A DNA stretch of 64,000 bases from Halostreptopolyspora alba. GTDB lineage: Bacteria; Actinomycetota; Actinomycetes; Streptosporangiales; Streptosporangiaceae. The notes under the pieces were generated by a model, which had not been told where the DNA came from, did not search any database, and saw only the letters and a list, made by a program, of their open reading frames with translations. Made by a program: the position numbers and the translations under genes. The stretch spans positions 310,001-374,000 of the forward strand of contig RJMB01000001.1 of the NCBI GenBank assembly GCA_003725585.1, given 5' to 3'. Below are positions 51,758 to 62,000 of the stretch, in pieces; within the stretch, counting starts at the first letter, position 1; every line of letters starts with the position of its first letter.

Positions 51758-54700
51758 GCGAGCTCGTGGCGCGGGCCGTGGCCGGGTGGTGGAGTGAGAG
51801 CGGACGTGAAGTTCTCGCCGTCAATCAGCGGAGTGTCGAGCGAGACGCCGGCCTCGGCCATACGGTCGTAGTTCTCCAGGATCAGGTCCTTGGTGCGGTA
51901 GGTGCCGTGCCTGTCCTCATCCTTGCGCTTGACGATCGGGAACGTCTCCATGATGTAGTCCACGTCCTCGCGCTCGATGCCGTAGAGATGGAAGAACAGA
52001 GCGTCCAGCTCGGCACGCATGATCGCGCGGCGCTCCTCGTTCCATCGGAAGGGTGGCCCGTCGTCGCCGAGGTCGCGGGCGAAGGGCGACATGTCGTGAG
52101 CGGTGTAGGTGAGTTCGAGAACCCGCGCCTCGATAGAGGAGATATGCGGCTCAAGGTCACGAGGTTTGGGAACCGGCAACTGCTTCCATGTCATGAGTGG
52201 CATGTGCGCACCGGTGATCTTCTGTCGACTAACGAAGTCGAAGACGAACGAAGCCTGGCACGCATAGAGCGCAGATACAGAATCGGTATCCTTTAGCAAG
52301 AACATGAGCGGAAACGTGTGCCCGACGGCAGTCGCCGGAATAAGTGCTGGTATTGCGGTTCGCTCGTCCGTAGTACGTGCGACGTCGCGCCAACCATAGA
52401 GCCATCCGCGATCCCATCCGACCTCGGAAATCTCTTTTACTACACCGGTTTTCATATCTTTGCCTCGCCGGTCCTTCTTCCCTGTCTTGGAATCGAACTC
52501 GGAAATCCAGTAGCGGGGCATGGCCACCGCATCGGCGCTCTGCTTCTCCTGTTGGGCGAGCGTGCGACGGTCCTCGTCCCCGGTCCCGGTGTAGTGACAC
52601 CAGCGGTGGTCGTAGAGATGGACCATCTTGCCTTCATACAGGGGCAGCATCCGCTGACCGTCTCGGGTGAAGATGTTACCGCCGAGCTGCCACCCCTCAT
52701 CCTTGAGGCTGGTGTAGGTGCGGAACATCCCGGAATCGTCGGTCATATCGAACAAGCGCTTGAACCGGATACTCCAGTGGTTCCCGTTGCGCTCGGACTC
52801 GTTCCACAGTGCCGGGATCCGGCGATATACGGCTGCGGTCAGATCGGCGTCCTTGCGGCTACGGAAGACCGGAAGACCACCCGTATTCGGGTTGATGAGT
52901 GCGATTTCCTCGGGGGCCAGTTGGAATACCTTATCCCGACGCTCCAGCTCGTCGGTGTCGTGCAGGAAGAAGGCGAGTTTCGCCGCCGGCTCGCGCGTTC
53001 CATGACCGACGAGGGAGATGACGCAGAAGGGATAACTTGAATGCACGCTCGGGAACAGTGGCTTCGCGTTCTCAAACCCGTACAGGACTCTGATGGCCCC
53101 ACGCTGGGTGAGCCCTCGGAACAGGCTTTGCGCCGCCGCGCCCGTCGCGATGGTTGTGGGGATGATCGCGGCGTACCTGCCGTGCGGATGGGTTAGCGTG
53201 CCGAACCGCTCGGCGAAGAGGTGGTCCGTCTGCAGCGAGTTCACACCCTTGACGCGGAGCCCCGCGGAACAGTCCGCGAAGGCCCCCGACTGTCCGGCGA
53301 AGTGGAACGTCGACTTCACCGCCCGGCGGGCCTCCAGGTAGCGCCTCCCGCCCTCCGGGTTCTCCTGCATCCACTCGTCAATGCGCTTGCGCCGCGCCGT
53401 CCCGGCGATCGCGGCGATGCTCGGCTCCACACTCGCGAAGTACTTCTTGTCCTCGAAGTCGACCTTGTCCCACGGCGGGTTGCCCAGCACGCAGGCGAAC
53501 CCGCCTGCCCACCCGGTGCCTTCCTCCACGCCCGAGCCGTCGTCCGGGACACGGAACACGTCCGGGAACTCCAGGTGCCAGTGGAAGAACCGGTACTGGT
53601 CGCGTAGCCGGCGGATCTCGGCGTGGGTCTCCTCCGACGCTGCCGAGCCTTCGGGGTCTTGCAGTGCCTTGAAGACGTCGTTGGTCACCGGGTGCGGAGC
53701 CTCGGGCGTCTTTTTCCACATGAAGGCGGCGCACCAGGCGTCGGCGATGTGCAGGGCGGTGAGGTAGTCGCCCGAGTGCGCCCACGCGTGGTACAGCTCC
53801 TCCTGGCGGCGGACCTCCCGCAGGCTGCCCGGTGTCTCATCGGTAATGCGCAGGAGCTGGTTCGCGAACGCCCGGTTGGCGACCTTGACTGCGGGCTCGT
53901 CCTCGACCCCGAGGGCCAACTGGTCGCCGCGCTCCTTGTCGTTGATGCGCTCCAGGTTTGCGGCGTGCTTCCTGTCGTCGCCTTCGACCGGTTTGAAGGC
54001 CGCGTTCGGGACCCCGTCCCGCAACAACGCCGGCGTCGCCCCGATAAGCGCGTTCCCGTACTTCACGTGCGCGTCCAGGAACCCCAGCGGCTTGCCGGGC
54101 TCCAGGGCCTCCAGCCACAGCGACACCTTGGCCAGTTCCACCGCCATGGGGTTCAAATCGACCCCGTAGATGCAGCGCGCCACTACCTCGTGCAACGCGT
54201 GCCGGACCGCGTCCAGTGTGGGTTCCGGGTTCCGCTCCCGCACCGACGCGACCCGCTTGGCGATCCGTCGTGCCGCCGCGACCAGGAAGTGGCCGGACCC
54301 GCAGGCCGGATCGCACACGGTCAGCTCCAGCAGCTCACCCACGATGTGCTCGGCCGGGTCCGGCTCCCCGGCCTCGGTCGCCTTCTGTTCCCCTCGCTTC
54401 ACCGCGTCGTCGATGACCGGCTCCAGGCTGGTGTCAAGTAGCGTCTCGATCAGCGAGGTTGGCGTGTAGTAGGAGCCGGTTCTCTTGCGGTCGTTGCCTT
54501 GAAGATCCACCAGCGCGAAGCTGCGGTCCGCCGCGCTGTGCTTGGGCACCAGCTCCAGCAGCGACTCATAGATCGACCCCAGCTCCTCGGCGTCGAGGTC
54601 CCGGTAGTTGACCCACCGCCACCGGCGCGAGGCCGGGTCGCGCACCTGGGCGAGGTGGCGCACCGCCCCCAACAGAGCCTCGTTGGACAGCTCCAGCCCT

Positions 54701-55854
54701 TCCAGTGGCGCGTCCGCCTCGGTCTCGTCGAAGAGCCCGCCGAGCCCCGGCAGCGCCAGCTCCGGCCGGCCGTCCTCCCGCTGCAACCCCTCCAGCACCA
54801 CCCGCAGCGCCCGGTACTGGTCGCCGTGGGTGGTGCCGCGCCGTCGGCGGGCGTGTCTGCGCAGCCGGGCCGTGGAGAAGTACCTCCGGTACCGCTCCGC
54901 GGCTTTCTCGTCGGCCTCGGGCGGGTGCAGGGCGTCGCGTTCCTCGGCCACGAACAGGAACAGCAAGCGGTACACCAGCCGCAGCAGCGCCCCGTGGAAC
55001 GCGTGCACGTCCAGGTTCTCGCGCAGCCGGACGTTGGCCGGGTGCCGCAGGAACCCGGTGCCCAGCAGGGTAAGCGCCTGGCGTACCTGTTCGCGCAGCT
55101 GCTCGACCGCGCGCGTTCCGGAGTCGATGGCCTCGGTGCGCCACTTCTCCAGCCAGCACGCCGAGGGCGGCTGCCCCTCGGCGACCTCGAACCGGGAGAC
55201 GTGCAGCAACCGGTACAGCAACACGAAGTCGCTGAACAGCTCACCGTCGAAGATCGCTTCCAGGTCGAACTCGACGTAGGCGGCGGTGGCCAGGGCGTTG
55301 GAGTCGCGCAGCAGCCGCAGCTGGCGCCCGTTGGTCAGCACCGCCCACAGGTGCGCCTCGGTGCGGTTCAGGCACTCCTGCACGAGTGACTGGGGTGGCA
55401 CGGTGCCCGCCCCGCCCGGGCGCTTGTCCAGGTCGTGGTTCCACGGGGCGACGTGAAGGGGTACGTGCTGCCAATGGTGACTGATACGGAAGGTCTTCTC
55501 GTTGTCGTCGGCCGCGATGCCGCTTTCTCCCACCGGCGGCACGCGCCCGAACCCCAGTTCGGCCAGTAGCGGTTCCACCCACCGTGACCCCGCCAGGCCC
55601 ATGGGGTCGGCCGGGGCCTCGGTGGGTGGGGCCGGGGGAAGTTCGGTGCGCAGCTCGCGCCACACACCCTTCAGGTAATCCCAATGGCGCTCGGCCTCGT
55701 CGCGCACGGACCGGGGGCCGAAGATGCTGTAGTCGGCGGGTTTGGCGCCGGGAACGTCCTTGCCCTCGCCGATACGGGCGAGCATGTCGGCGGGCAGTAG
55801 CCCGCCGACGGTGTGCACAGCGGAGAGGACCTGGTTGCGGGCGGTGGCGGGCAT
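51754..55854 (-). CDS. Large N6-adenine methyltransferase, DISARM-like DrmMI
   Basis: 1366 residues. An N-terminal half of about 450 residues without obvious motif is followed by YTPTSLIETLLD, the SAM motif CDPACGSGHFLVAAARRI near 510, CIYGVDLNPMAVELAKVSLW and motif IV LGNPPWDKV near 790. This is the Eco57I/PglX-like organisation of adenine methylases in DISARM and BREX systems. Its ATG overlaps the stop of the SNF2 helicase (55854), and that helicase gene follows directly after the DUF1998 helicase gene, so it belongs to a DISARM class 1-like set. It would mark host DNA at adenine. Confidence 0.8.
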   Translation of the reverse strand: MPATARNQVLSAVHTVGGLLPADMLARIGEGKDVPGAKPADYSIFGPRSVRDEAERHWDYLKGVWRELRTELPPAPPTEAPADPMGLAGSRWVEPLLAELGFGRVPPVGESGIAADDNEKTFRISHHWQHVPLHVAPWNHDLDKRPGGAGTVPPQSLVQECLNRTEAHLWAVLTNGRQLRLLRDSNALATAAYVEFDLEAIFDGELFSDFVLLYRLLHVSRFEVAEGQPPSACWLEKWRTEAIDSGTRAVEQLREQVRQALTLLGTGFLRHPANVRLRENLDVHAFHGALLRLVYRLLFLFVAEERDALHPPEADEKAAERYRRYFSTARLRRHARRRRGTTHGDQYRALRVVLEGLQREDGRPELALPGLGGLFDETEADAPLEGLELSNEALLGAVRHLAQVRDPASRRWRWVNYRDLDAEELGSIYESLLELVPKHSAADRSFALVDLQGNDRKRTGSYYTPTSLIETLLDTSLEPVIDDAVKRGEQKATEAGEPDPAEHIVGELLELTVCDPACGSGHFLVAAARRIAKRVASVRERNPEPTLDAVRHALHEVVARCIYGVDLNPMAVELAKVSLWLEALEPGKPLGFLDAHVKYGNALIGATPALLRDGVPNAAFKPVEGDDRKHAANLERINDKERGDQLALGVEDEPAVKVANRAFANQLLRITDETPGSLREVRRQEELYHAWAHSGDYLTALHIADAWCAAFMWKKTPEAPHPVTNDVFKALQDPEGSAASEETHAEIRRLRDQYRFFHWHLEFPDVFRVPDDGSGVEEGTGWAGGFACVLGNPPWDKVDFEDKKYFASVEPSIAAIAGTARRKRIDEWMQENPEGGRRYLEARRAVKSTFHFAGQSGAFADCSAGLRVKGVNSLQTDHLFAERFGTLTHPHGRYAAIIPTTIATGAAAQSLFRGLTQRGAIRVLYGFENAKPLFPSVHSSYPFCVISLVGHGTREPAAKLAFFLHDTDELERRDKVFQLAPEEIALINPNTGGLPVFRSRKDADLTAAVYRRIPALWNESERNGNHWSIRFKRLFDMTDDSGMFRTYTSLKDEGWQLGGNIFTRDGQRMLPLYEGKMVHLYDHRWCHYTGTGDEDRRTLAQQEKQSADAVAMPRYWISEFDSKTGKKDRRGKDMKTGVVKEISEVGWDRGWLYGWRDVARTTDERTAIPALIPATAVGHTFPLMFLLKDTDSVSALYACQASFVFDFVSRQKITGAHMPLMTWKQLPVPKPRDLEPHISSIEARVLELTYTAHDMSPFARDLGDDGPPFRWNEERRAIMRAELDALFFHLYGIEREDVDYIMETFPIVKRKDEDRHGTYRTKDLILENYDRMAEAGVSLDTPLIDGENFTSALTPPPGHGPRHELA

Positions 55855-58800
55855 CAGGCGTTTCCTCCGGCGGGGGCGGTGGTAGACGGGGACGAGGCGG
55901 TGCCGGCCGCGGCGGTGGGCGGCAGGTAGACGTAGGCGCCGAGGATGTCGGCGGGCTTTTGCGCGGTGATCTTCAACCCGCGCACGATTTCGCCGGAGGC
56001 GCTGCGCACCCGGCGGTGCGACTCGTCGAGCTCGCGGGCCAGTTGGTCGCCGTAGTCGTCCAGGTGGTCGCTGGTGTGGTCGAGCGCCTCCAGCACCCGC
56101 TGCATGGTGCGCTCACCGAAGGCCGGGTCGGTGTTCTCGGCCGCCTCGGCGTCCAACAGCGCGGTGGCCTCCGCGCTGCTCAGCCACTCGGCACGGTCGG
56201 GTGCGCCGGCGAAGGCGAGCAGGCGGGCGTCCTCGGCGACCAGCTGGCGGGTGCCGTGGCGCGAGGGCAGGGTCAGGTGGAACCGGTAGCGCACCAGCAG
56301 CAGCGTCGTGCGCCGATCAACCGCGTTGGTGCGCACGACGCCGCAGCGCCGCGCCGGCCGCGGGCCCTCACTGGCTGGGTCCAGGGCGGTGTCGAGCACG
56401 TTGGCCGCGATCGCGCTCACCACGGGGTCGGTGCGCACCAGGGCGGCCTCGCCACGCGCCACGGCCGGGGTGTCGCGGAAGACCACCGACGTTCCGGAGC
56501 TGACCGTGTCCTCGCCCACGACCGGGGCGAGCGCGTCGCGTAGCCCGGCCGAGGTGGTCGACACGTCGGCGGTGAACCCCTCGTCGGTGCTTTCCACTGT
56601 GCCGTCGTCGAGCCGGCGGATGTCGGCGTGCATGGCACGCAGGGCGTGCTCGACGAACTCGCGCACCTCACCTGTGCTGCCCAGCGTGTCGCGCACCGCG
56701 GCGACCTCGCGGGCCACCTCCTCGGGGTGGATGCTGCGCTGGGCGTAGCGGGTGCGCGACTCTTTCTCGCGCTCGGCCGCCGAGCGCCACTCGGCCTCGG
56801 CTTTCTCGGCGTGGACGCCGATTTCCTCCGCGCCGAAGAGGGCCTCCTGCTCACCACGGGTGCCGCGCATCAGCAGCCACTCGACAATGGCATCGGTGAC
56901 GGCGGCCGAAGACTCGTCAGGAACCGAGACGCTGATGCCCAGGTCGGCGCGGATTTGGCGGTGCTTGGCGATGAGGACTTCCAACACCTTGCCGTCGATG
57001 CCGTTGTCCTCGCCCCACAAGGTGAGGACCTTGACCCGGTCGCGCTGCTGGCCGTAGCGGTCGACGCGGCCCTCGCGCTGGTCGTGGCGGGTGGGATTCC
57101 AGGCGAGGTCATAGTGGATCACGGCGTCGAAGTAGTGCTGGAGGTTGACGCCCTCACTCAGGCAGTCGGTGGCCACCAGCACGCGACGGGCGCCGCGCCC
57201 TTCCTCGGTGTCGTGGGCGGCCTGCTCGGCCAGCTCCTCGATGCGCTGCACCCGCTGCTGGGGCGAGAGGGTGCCGGTGACGGCACGCACGGCAGTGGCC
57301 CAGCCGTTGCGGCCGCCCTTGTCCAGCGGACTCTTGGCCTTGGCCGTGTCGCCGGCCGTGCCGGATAGGTGGGCGGCGACGTACTCGGCGGTGTCGATGT
57401 AGCGGCAGAAGACGATGGGGTTGTAGCCCTCGGCCAGCAGCCCTTTGAGGTGTCCGATGAGTGTCTGGAGTTTGGGGTCGTTGTCGGGGCCCTCCAGCGC
57501 GGCGGCGCGCCGGGCGAGTTCGGCCAGGCGCGCGGCCGGTCCACTCGCCGGGGGCGCGCCCTGCGCGCCGACGGGCATGGCGCCATCCCGCTCGCCCATC
57601 TCCTCGTCGGTCTCGGCGCCCGGCACGGTGTCCAGGCCCTCCAGGGTGTCGGCGTCGGCGGCGTCGCGCACCTGCGCCGCACCCAACTCGTCGGCCTCCT
57701 CTGGGGTGGCGGCAGCGGCGGCCGCCGATCGGGTGGTCAGGGTCTTGGCGGCCGCCCGCGGGCTGGAGACGAGGGATCGCAGCAGCGCGATCGCCGACCA
57801 CCAGGCGACACGGGCGTCACGCCGCCCGCGCTGGCGGGCGTCTTCCACGCGCTCCCCGGCATAGGCGATCGCGTCGTCCAACAGTGCTCGGTACTCCGCC
57901 GACAGCCGGTAGGTCTCGTCCTTGAAATAGCGGTCGGAGGGGAAGGCGGTGCGCTCGGCGAGGCTGTCGTCGGCCAGTCCGCTCTCCCGTCCAAGGTAGT
58001 GGCGGACGTCGGCGCGCTTGCGCTGGACGAAATGACGGGCCAGCAGGGCGCGCCCGGTGTCGGTGGTCAGGTCGGCCTCGGCCAGTTCCGGTTTGACCAG
58101 ACCGATCAGGTTACGGAAAGCCGACTCCTTGCCGCTGTGCGGGGTGGCGGTGACCAGCAGCAGGTGGCGCTGCTCGTCGGCGGCGACCCGCTGCAGCAGC
58201 TCGTAGCGCAGCTGCTCCTGACGCGAGGCGGCGTCGTCGGCGGCCACGCAGGTGTGGGCCTCGTCCACGATGACCAGATCCGGGCAGTGGCGCACGAAGT
58301 CGTCGCGGTGCCGGGTGGACTTGATGAAGTCGGTGGAGATGATGACGTGGCGGTGCTTGTCGAACAGCGACTGCCCCAGATCCAGGCCGCGTTCCAGCCG
58401 AGAGACGGTGGAGGACAGCACCAGTTCGGCGTCGATGCCGAACTTGGTGCGCAACTCGTCCTGCCACTGCTCGGCCAGCGCCGGGGAGCACAGCACCGCC
58501 AGGCCGCGCGCCTCGCCCTGCTCCAGCAGTTCGGCGGCGACCAGCCCAGCCTCGACGGTCTTGCCGATGCCGACATCATCGGCGATGAGCAGGCGCGCGG
58601 TGGGGTGACGCAACGCCATCAGCAGCGGCACCAGCTGATATGCACGTGGCTGCACGGCGATACCGGCCAGGGAACGGAACGGTCCCGCACCGGAGCGGAA
58701 ACCGATGCGCAGTGCCGAGCGCAGCAGCCCGGCGGCGCGGGCGCTGCCCAGGTCGTTGGCGGTGGGCGCGGCGAAGTTCGCGCCCGCCACCTCCTCCAGT

Positions 58801-58940
58801 GCGGGGAACAGGGCGGCCACGTCGTCGTCGCTGCCGCCCAGGGGGCGTAGCACGAGCATGTCGGGCTCGCTTTCGGGCAATACGACCCAGTCGCGGCCGC
58901 GGGCCGAGACCAGCGAGCCCGGGGCGAAGGTGGTTGTCAT
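55854..58940 (-). CDS. SNF2-type helicase, DISARM-like DrmD
   Basis: 1028 residues of superfamily 2. Q-motif region YQLVPLLMAL, Walker A DVGIGKTVEAGL near 123, DEAH in VIVDEAHT near 226, TATPHSGKES, and the C-terminal half with VATDCLSEGVNLQ and the motif VI NPTRHDQREGRVDRYGQ. An Ala/Glu-rich insert about residues 410-480 separates the two halves. ATG 58940 follows GAGGA. It matches DrmD, the helicase that accompanies DrmMI in class 1 DISARM. Confidence 0.8.
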   Translation of the reverse strand: MTTTFAPGSLVSARGRDWVVLPESEPDMLVLRPLGGSDDDVAALFPALEEVAGANFAAPTANDLGSARAAGLLRSALRIGFRSGAGPFRSLAGIAVQPRAYQLVPLLMALRHPTARLLIADDVGIGKTVEAGLVAAELLEQGEARGLAVLCSPALAEQWQDELRTKFGIDAELVLSSTVSRLERGLDLGQSLFDKHRHVIISTDFIKSTRHRDDFVRHCPDLVIVDEAHTCVAADDAASRQEQLRYELLQRVAADEQRHLLLVTATPHSGKESAFRNLIGLVKPELAEADLTTDTGRALLARHFVQRKRADVRHYLGRESGLADDSLAERTAFPSDRYFKDETYRLSAEYRALLDDAIAYAGERVEDARQRGRRDARVAWWSAIALLRSLVSSPRAAAKTLTTRSAAAAAATPEEADELGAAQVRDAADADTLEGLDTVPGAETDEEMGERDGAMPVGAQGAPPASGPAARLAELARRAAALEGPDNDPKLQTLIGHLKGLLAEGYNPIVFCRYIDTAEYVAAHLSGTAGDTAKAKSPLDKGGRNGWATAVRAVTGTLSPQQRVQRIEELAEQAAHDTEEGRGARRVLVATDCLSEGVNLQHYFDAVIHYDLAWNPTRHDQREGRVDRYGQQRDRVKVLTLWGEDNGIDGKVLEVLIAKHRQIRADLGISVSVPDESSAAVTDAIVEWLLMRGTRGEQEALFGAEEIGVHAEKAEAEWRSAAEREKESRTRYAQRSIHPEEVAREVAAVRDTLGSTGEVREFVEHALRAMHADIRRLDDGTVESTDEGFTADVSTTSAGLRDALAPVVGEDTVSSGTSVVFRDTPAVARGEAALVRTDPVVSAIAANVLDTALDPASEGPRPARRCGVVRTNAVDRRTTLLLVRYRFHLTLPSRHGTRQLVAEDARLLAFAGAPDRAEWLSSAEATALLDAEAAENTDPAFGERTMQRVLEALDHTSDHLDDYGDQLARELDESHRRVRSASGEIVRGLKITAQKPADILGAYVYLPPTAAAGTASSPSTTAPAGGNA

Positions 58941-59049
58941 CGATGGTGTCCTCACTGCGGTGGCGACTCCGGGTCGGGTGCCCGGCGAGGGGGACATCAG
59001 GGTGGGGCGGCCGGCCGCGGCGTATCCGATGCTCGCCCCGTCCTGGTGC

Positions 59050-62000
59050 TCAGTGACGCCGTCCCTGACCAAAGTAAGTGGGGTAGGCAGTCACGATGGC
59101 CTGCCAGTCGGCATCATGGGGAACCCGAACCACCTCCAGTCCGGCGTCGATGAGGCGGTCCTCGGCGCGGGCGTCACGCTCGGCGACGTCGCCGTGTTCG
59201 TGGACGGGGCCGTCGACGAACACGGCCACGGTGACCCCGGGCAGACGGTAGAGGAAGTCGGGGCGGGCCTGGGCCTCGGGGATGTAGATCTGCTGTTCAT
59301 CAGGCATCCGGTACCCGTGCTCCTTTAGCCACTCCACGAACCGACCCTCCAACCTGCTGTCGGCGTTGTCCACCAGGCGCCGCATCTGCCCGGTGCGCGA
59401 CTGTCCGAGACCGGTGGGTTCGGTGGCCGAGCCGGCCAGGCGCAGCAGCGGGTCGCGCACCGCGTGCCGGTCGATTTTCTGGTGGTAGGCCTGGTTACCG
59501 TAGGTCAGGAGGCACTCGTAGCAGCCGCGGGCGCACTCGGCACCCCCGAGGTCGGTGCCGTCGGTGTCGAAGTGGCAGATCTCCAGGGCGGTGCGGGCGG
59601 CCTCGGCCAGGTGGTCGCGTTCCGACTGCAACAGACGCAGCACACCGGCGCCGCCCTCGGCGGCCTCGGTGAACAGCATACGGTCGCGGGGGGCGCTGTC
59701 GGAGGAGGCGCTCATGCTGGGCAGCAGTTCGCTGGTGAGTTCGGCGTCCTCCAGTTCGAACGCGGCCTCGATACCGCGCTCCAGCGCATACATCAGGCTC
59801 AGCGCCGTGGTGTGGGGCAGCGCCTCGGCCAGATGTAGCACGACGATGTTGCGACTGTCCTCGACGTAGGGGATGACACGCTTCTTTCGGCCGCGTTCGG
59901 AGCCGTCCTCGTCGACCAGCGGCAGCTCGGAGGAGTCTCCGGAGGCCTGGGCGGCGTCGCGCTCGTTGAGCCAGCGGCCGCTGGCCGGGTCCAGCCAGAA
60001 GCCGTCGGGCTCGTTCTCCTTGGCGCGCAGGCGCCCCATGTTGGCCACGCGCACGGTCGCCGAGTCGCCGTAGTGCAGGGTGGCGATCTGGCCCTCGGCG
60101 TCGGTGACCAGGGCGTCCTGGCGGCCCTCGCGCTCGCCGTGGCGCTGGAACCGGTAGGAGGTGACCAGGCGGAATCCGGCGCGGCGGCGCTCCTCCTCGT
60201 CGGAGGAGATCTTCTCGCGGCGCCGGGTGTAGACGGTGTGCAGGTGGAGCAGGCCGTAGGTGGCGGCGCCGAGTGTACGTCCGCACAGCTTGCACTTGTC
60301 GTCGCGGTCGGCGGGGTCGTGGTGGTAGCCGCAGCTCTCGCACCGGGTGGCCTCGGCGGTGTGCACGTCACCGGAGGAGTCGGGCGGCAGCTGCACCCGG
60401 GTGACCTGGTAGCGGGCGCCTTCGTGGTAGATCAGCGCGCCTGGGCCGAATTCGCGGATGGCCAGAAAACGGGGACGCTGTAGGTAGTCGCCCTCGTCCG
60501 CGCGGTTGGCGGGCGAGGGGATGTAGGCCGCCAGCGGCAGACGCGGGAACGAGTAGCCGGGCAGGAACCCCTCGCTGGCGAGGTAGCGGTAGGGGTTGAA
60601 GTCCGACATCAGCGCCCCGGAGTCCTGGGTCTCGTTCTTGAGCAGGTTGAGCTGGGTCTCGGCCTCCTTACGCCGGCGTACGGCGGCGTTGCGGTCAGCC
60701 TCGGAGAGGGTGTGGTCCAGAATGCGGCGGTGCTGGCCCTCCCGGTCGATCAGCGCGGCCCTGTACAGCGCACGCCAGCGGTCGAAGGCGTGGTTGAACT
60801 CGGTGGGGGCGCGCTCGATGCGACGCTCGATCCAGGAGTCGTCCCACCACACGGGATACTCCTCGGCGTTGTGACCGAAAACCTCGGCGAGCACGGCGCG
60901 GGCGGCCTCGATGGCGCGGCGGCGAGCCTCGGGATCGGCGATGTCCTGGGCGACGTGGTCGTGTAGCGGCAGAGGCGGATCGGGGACGCGGTCGGTCTCG
61001 TCGTGGGCGATATCGATGACTTCGGGCACGGCGCGGCCCAGTGCGAGCCCGGTCTCGGCCAACCACACGGCCTGTACGTGGGCGGCCAGCAGGTCCTCGT
61101 TGGCCAGGTCCAGACGCGGGGGGCGCACCACCCCGGCGACCATCTTCTGGGAGCGGCGGAAGTAGTACTGGTCGTGGCTGTTGCCGGTGGCGCAGTAGGT
61201 GGTGACCAGGGCGGGCTGGCCGCTGCGGCCGGCGCGACCGCTGCGCTGGGCGTAGTTGGCGGGAGTGGGCGGCACGTTGCGCATCATCACCGCGTTGAGG
61301 TCCTTGATGTCCACGCCCAGTTCCATGGTGGGCGAGCAGTACATCAGCCGCAGCTTCGCCTCGGCGAATTCCTTCTCGCGCTGCTCACGCTTGGGCTGCT
61401 CGACCTGGGCGGTGTGCTCCTTGGCGCGCAGGCCGGTCAGCCCGCGGGCGGTCTCGCGGTAGAGGTCGCGGAAGAACGGGTTGACGCGCGGCCCGCCGCC
61501 GGCGGCGTAGGTGCGGGTGAGCGGGTCATGGGCGCCAGTGGTGCCGTCGCCGGCCCGCCACAGCAGCGCACCGGAGTTGACCTGGTACCCGGTGACAACG
61601 GCGCTCGCGGGCATCCGGCGGCGGCCGCCGCGCCGTGGCGCGGACTCAACCTCGACGAGCAGCCCGGCCTCAGCGGCGACCTTCAGCAGCTCAGCGATCA
61701 CCCGCTGCAGATCGTCAGGGCCGAGCGCCAGCGTCTTGAAGTACCGGTGACGCTTGAGGTAGCGGCCGAACTTGCCGCGCCCAGACAGGTACAGCCCGGT
61801 GCGGTCGGCCCCGCGTGTGGAGGGTTGGGGATAGGCCACGGCCACCCGCGGCTGGTCGCCGGGGGCCAGGTGCCAGGGCTCGGTCAGGCGCTGCTCGCTG
61901 GCCAAGCGCAGCGTCTCGAAGTCGTCGCGGAAGTAGCGTACGTCGATGGCCAGAGCACGGCGCATCTCGTCCAGCAGCGCCCGCAGCACCTCGGCGCGGG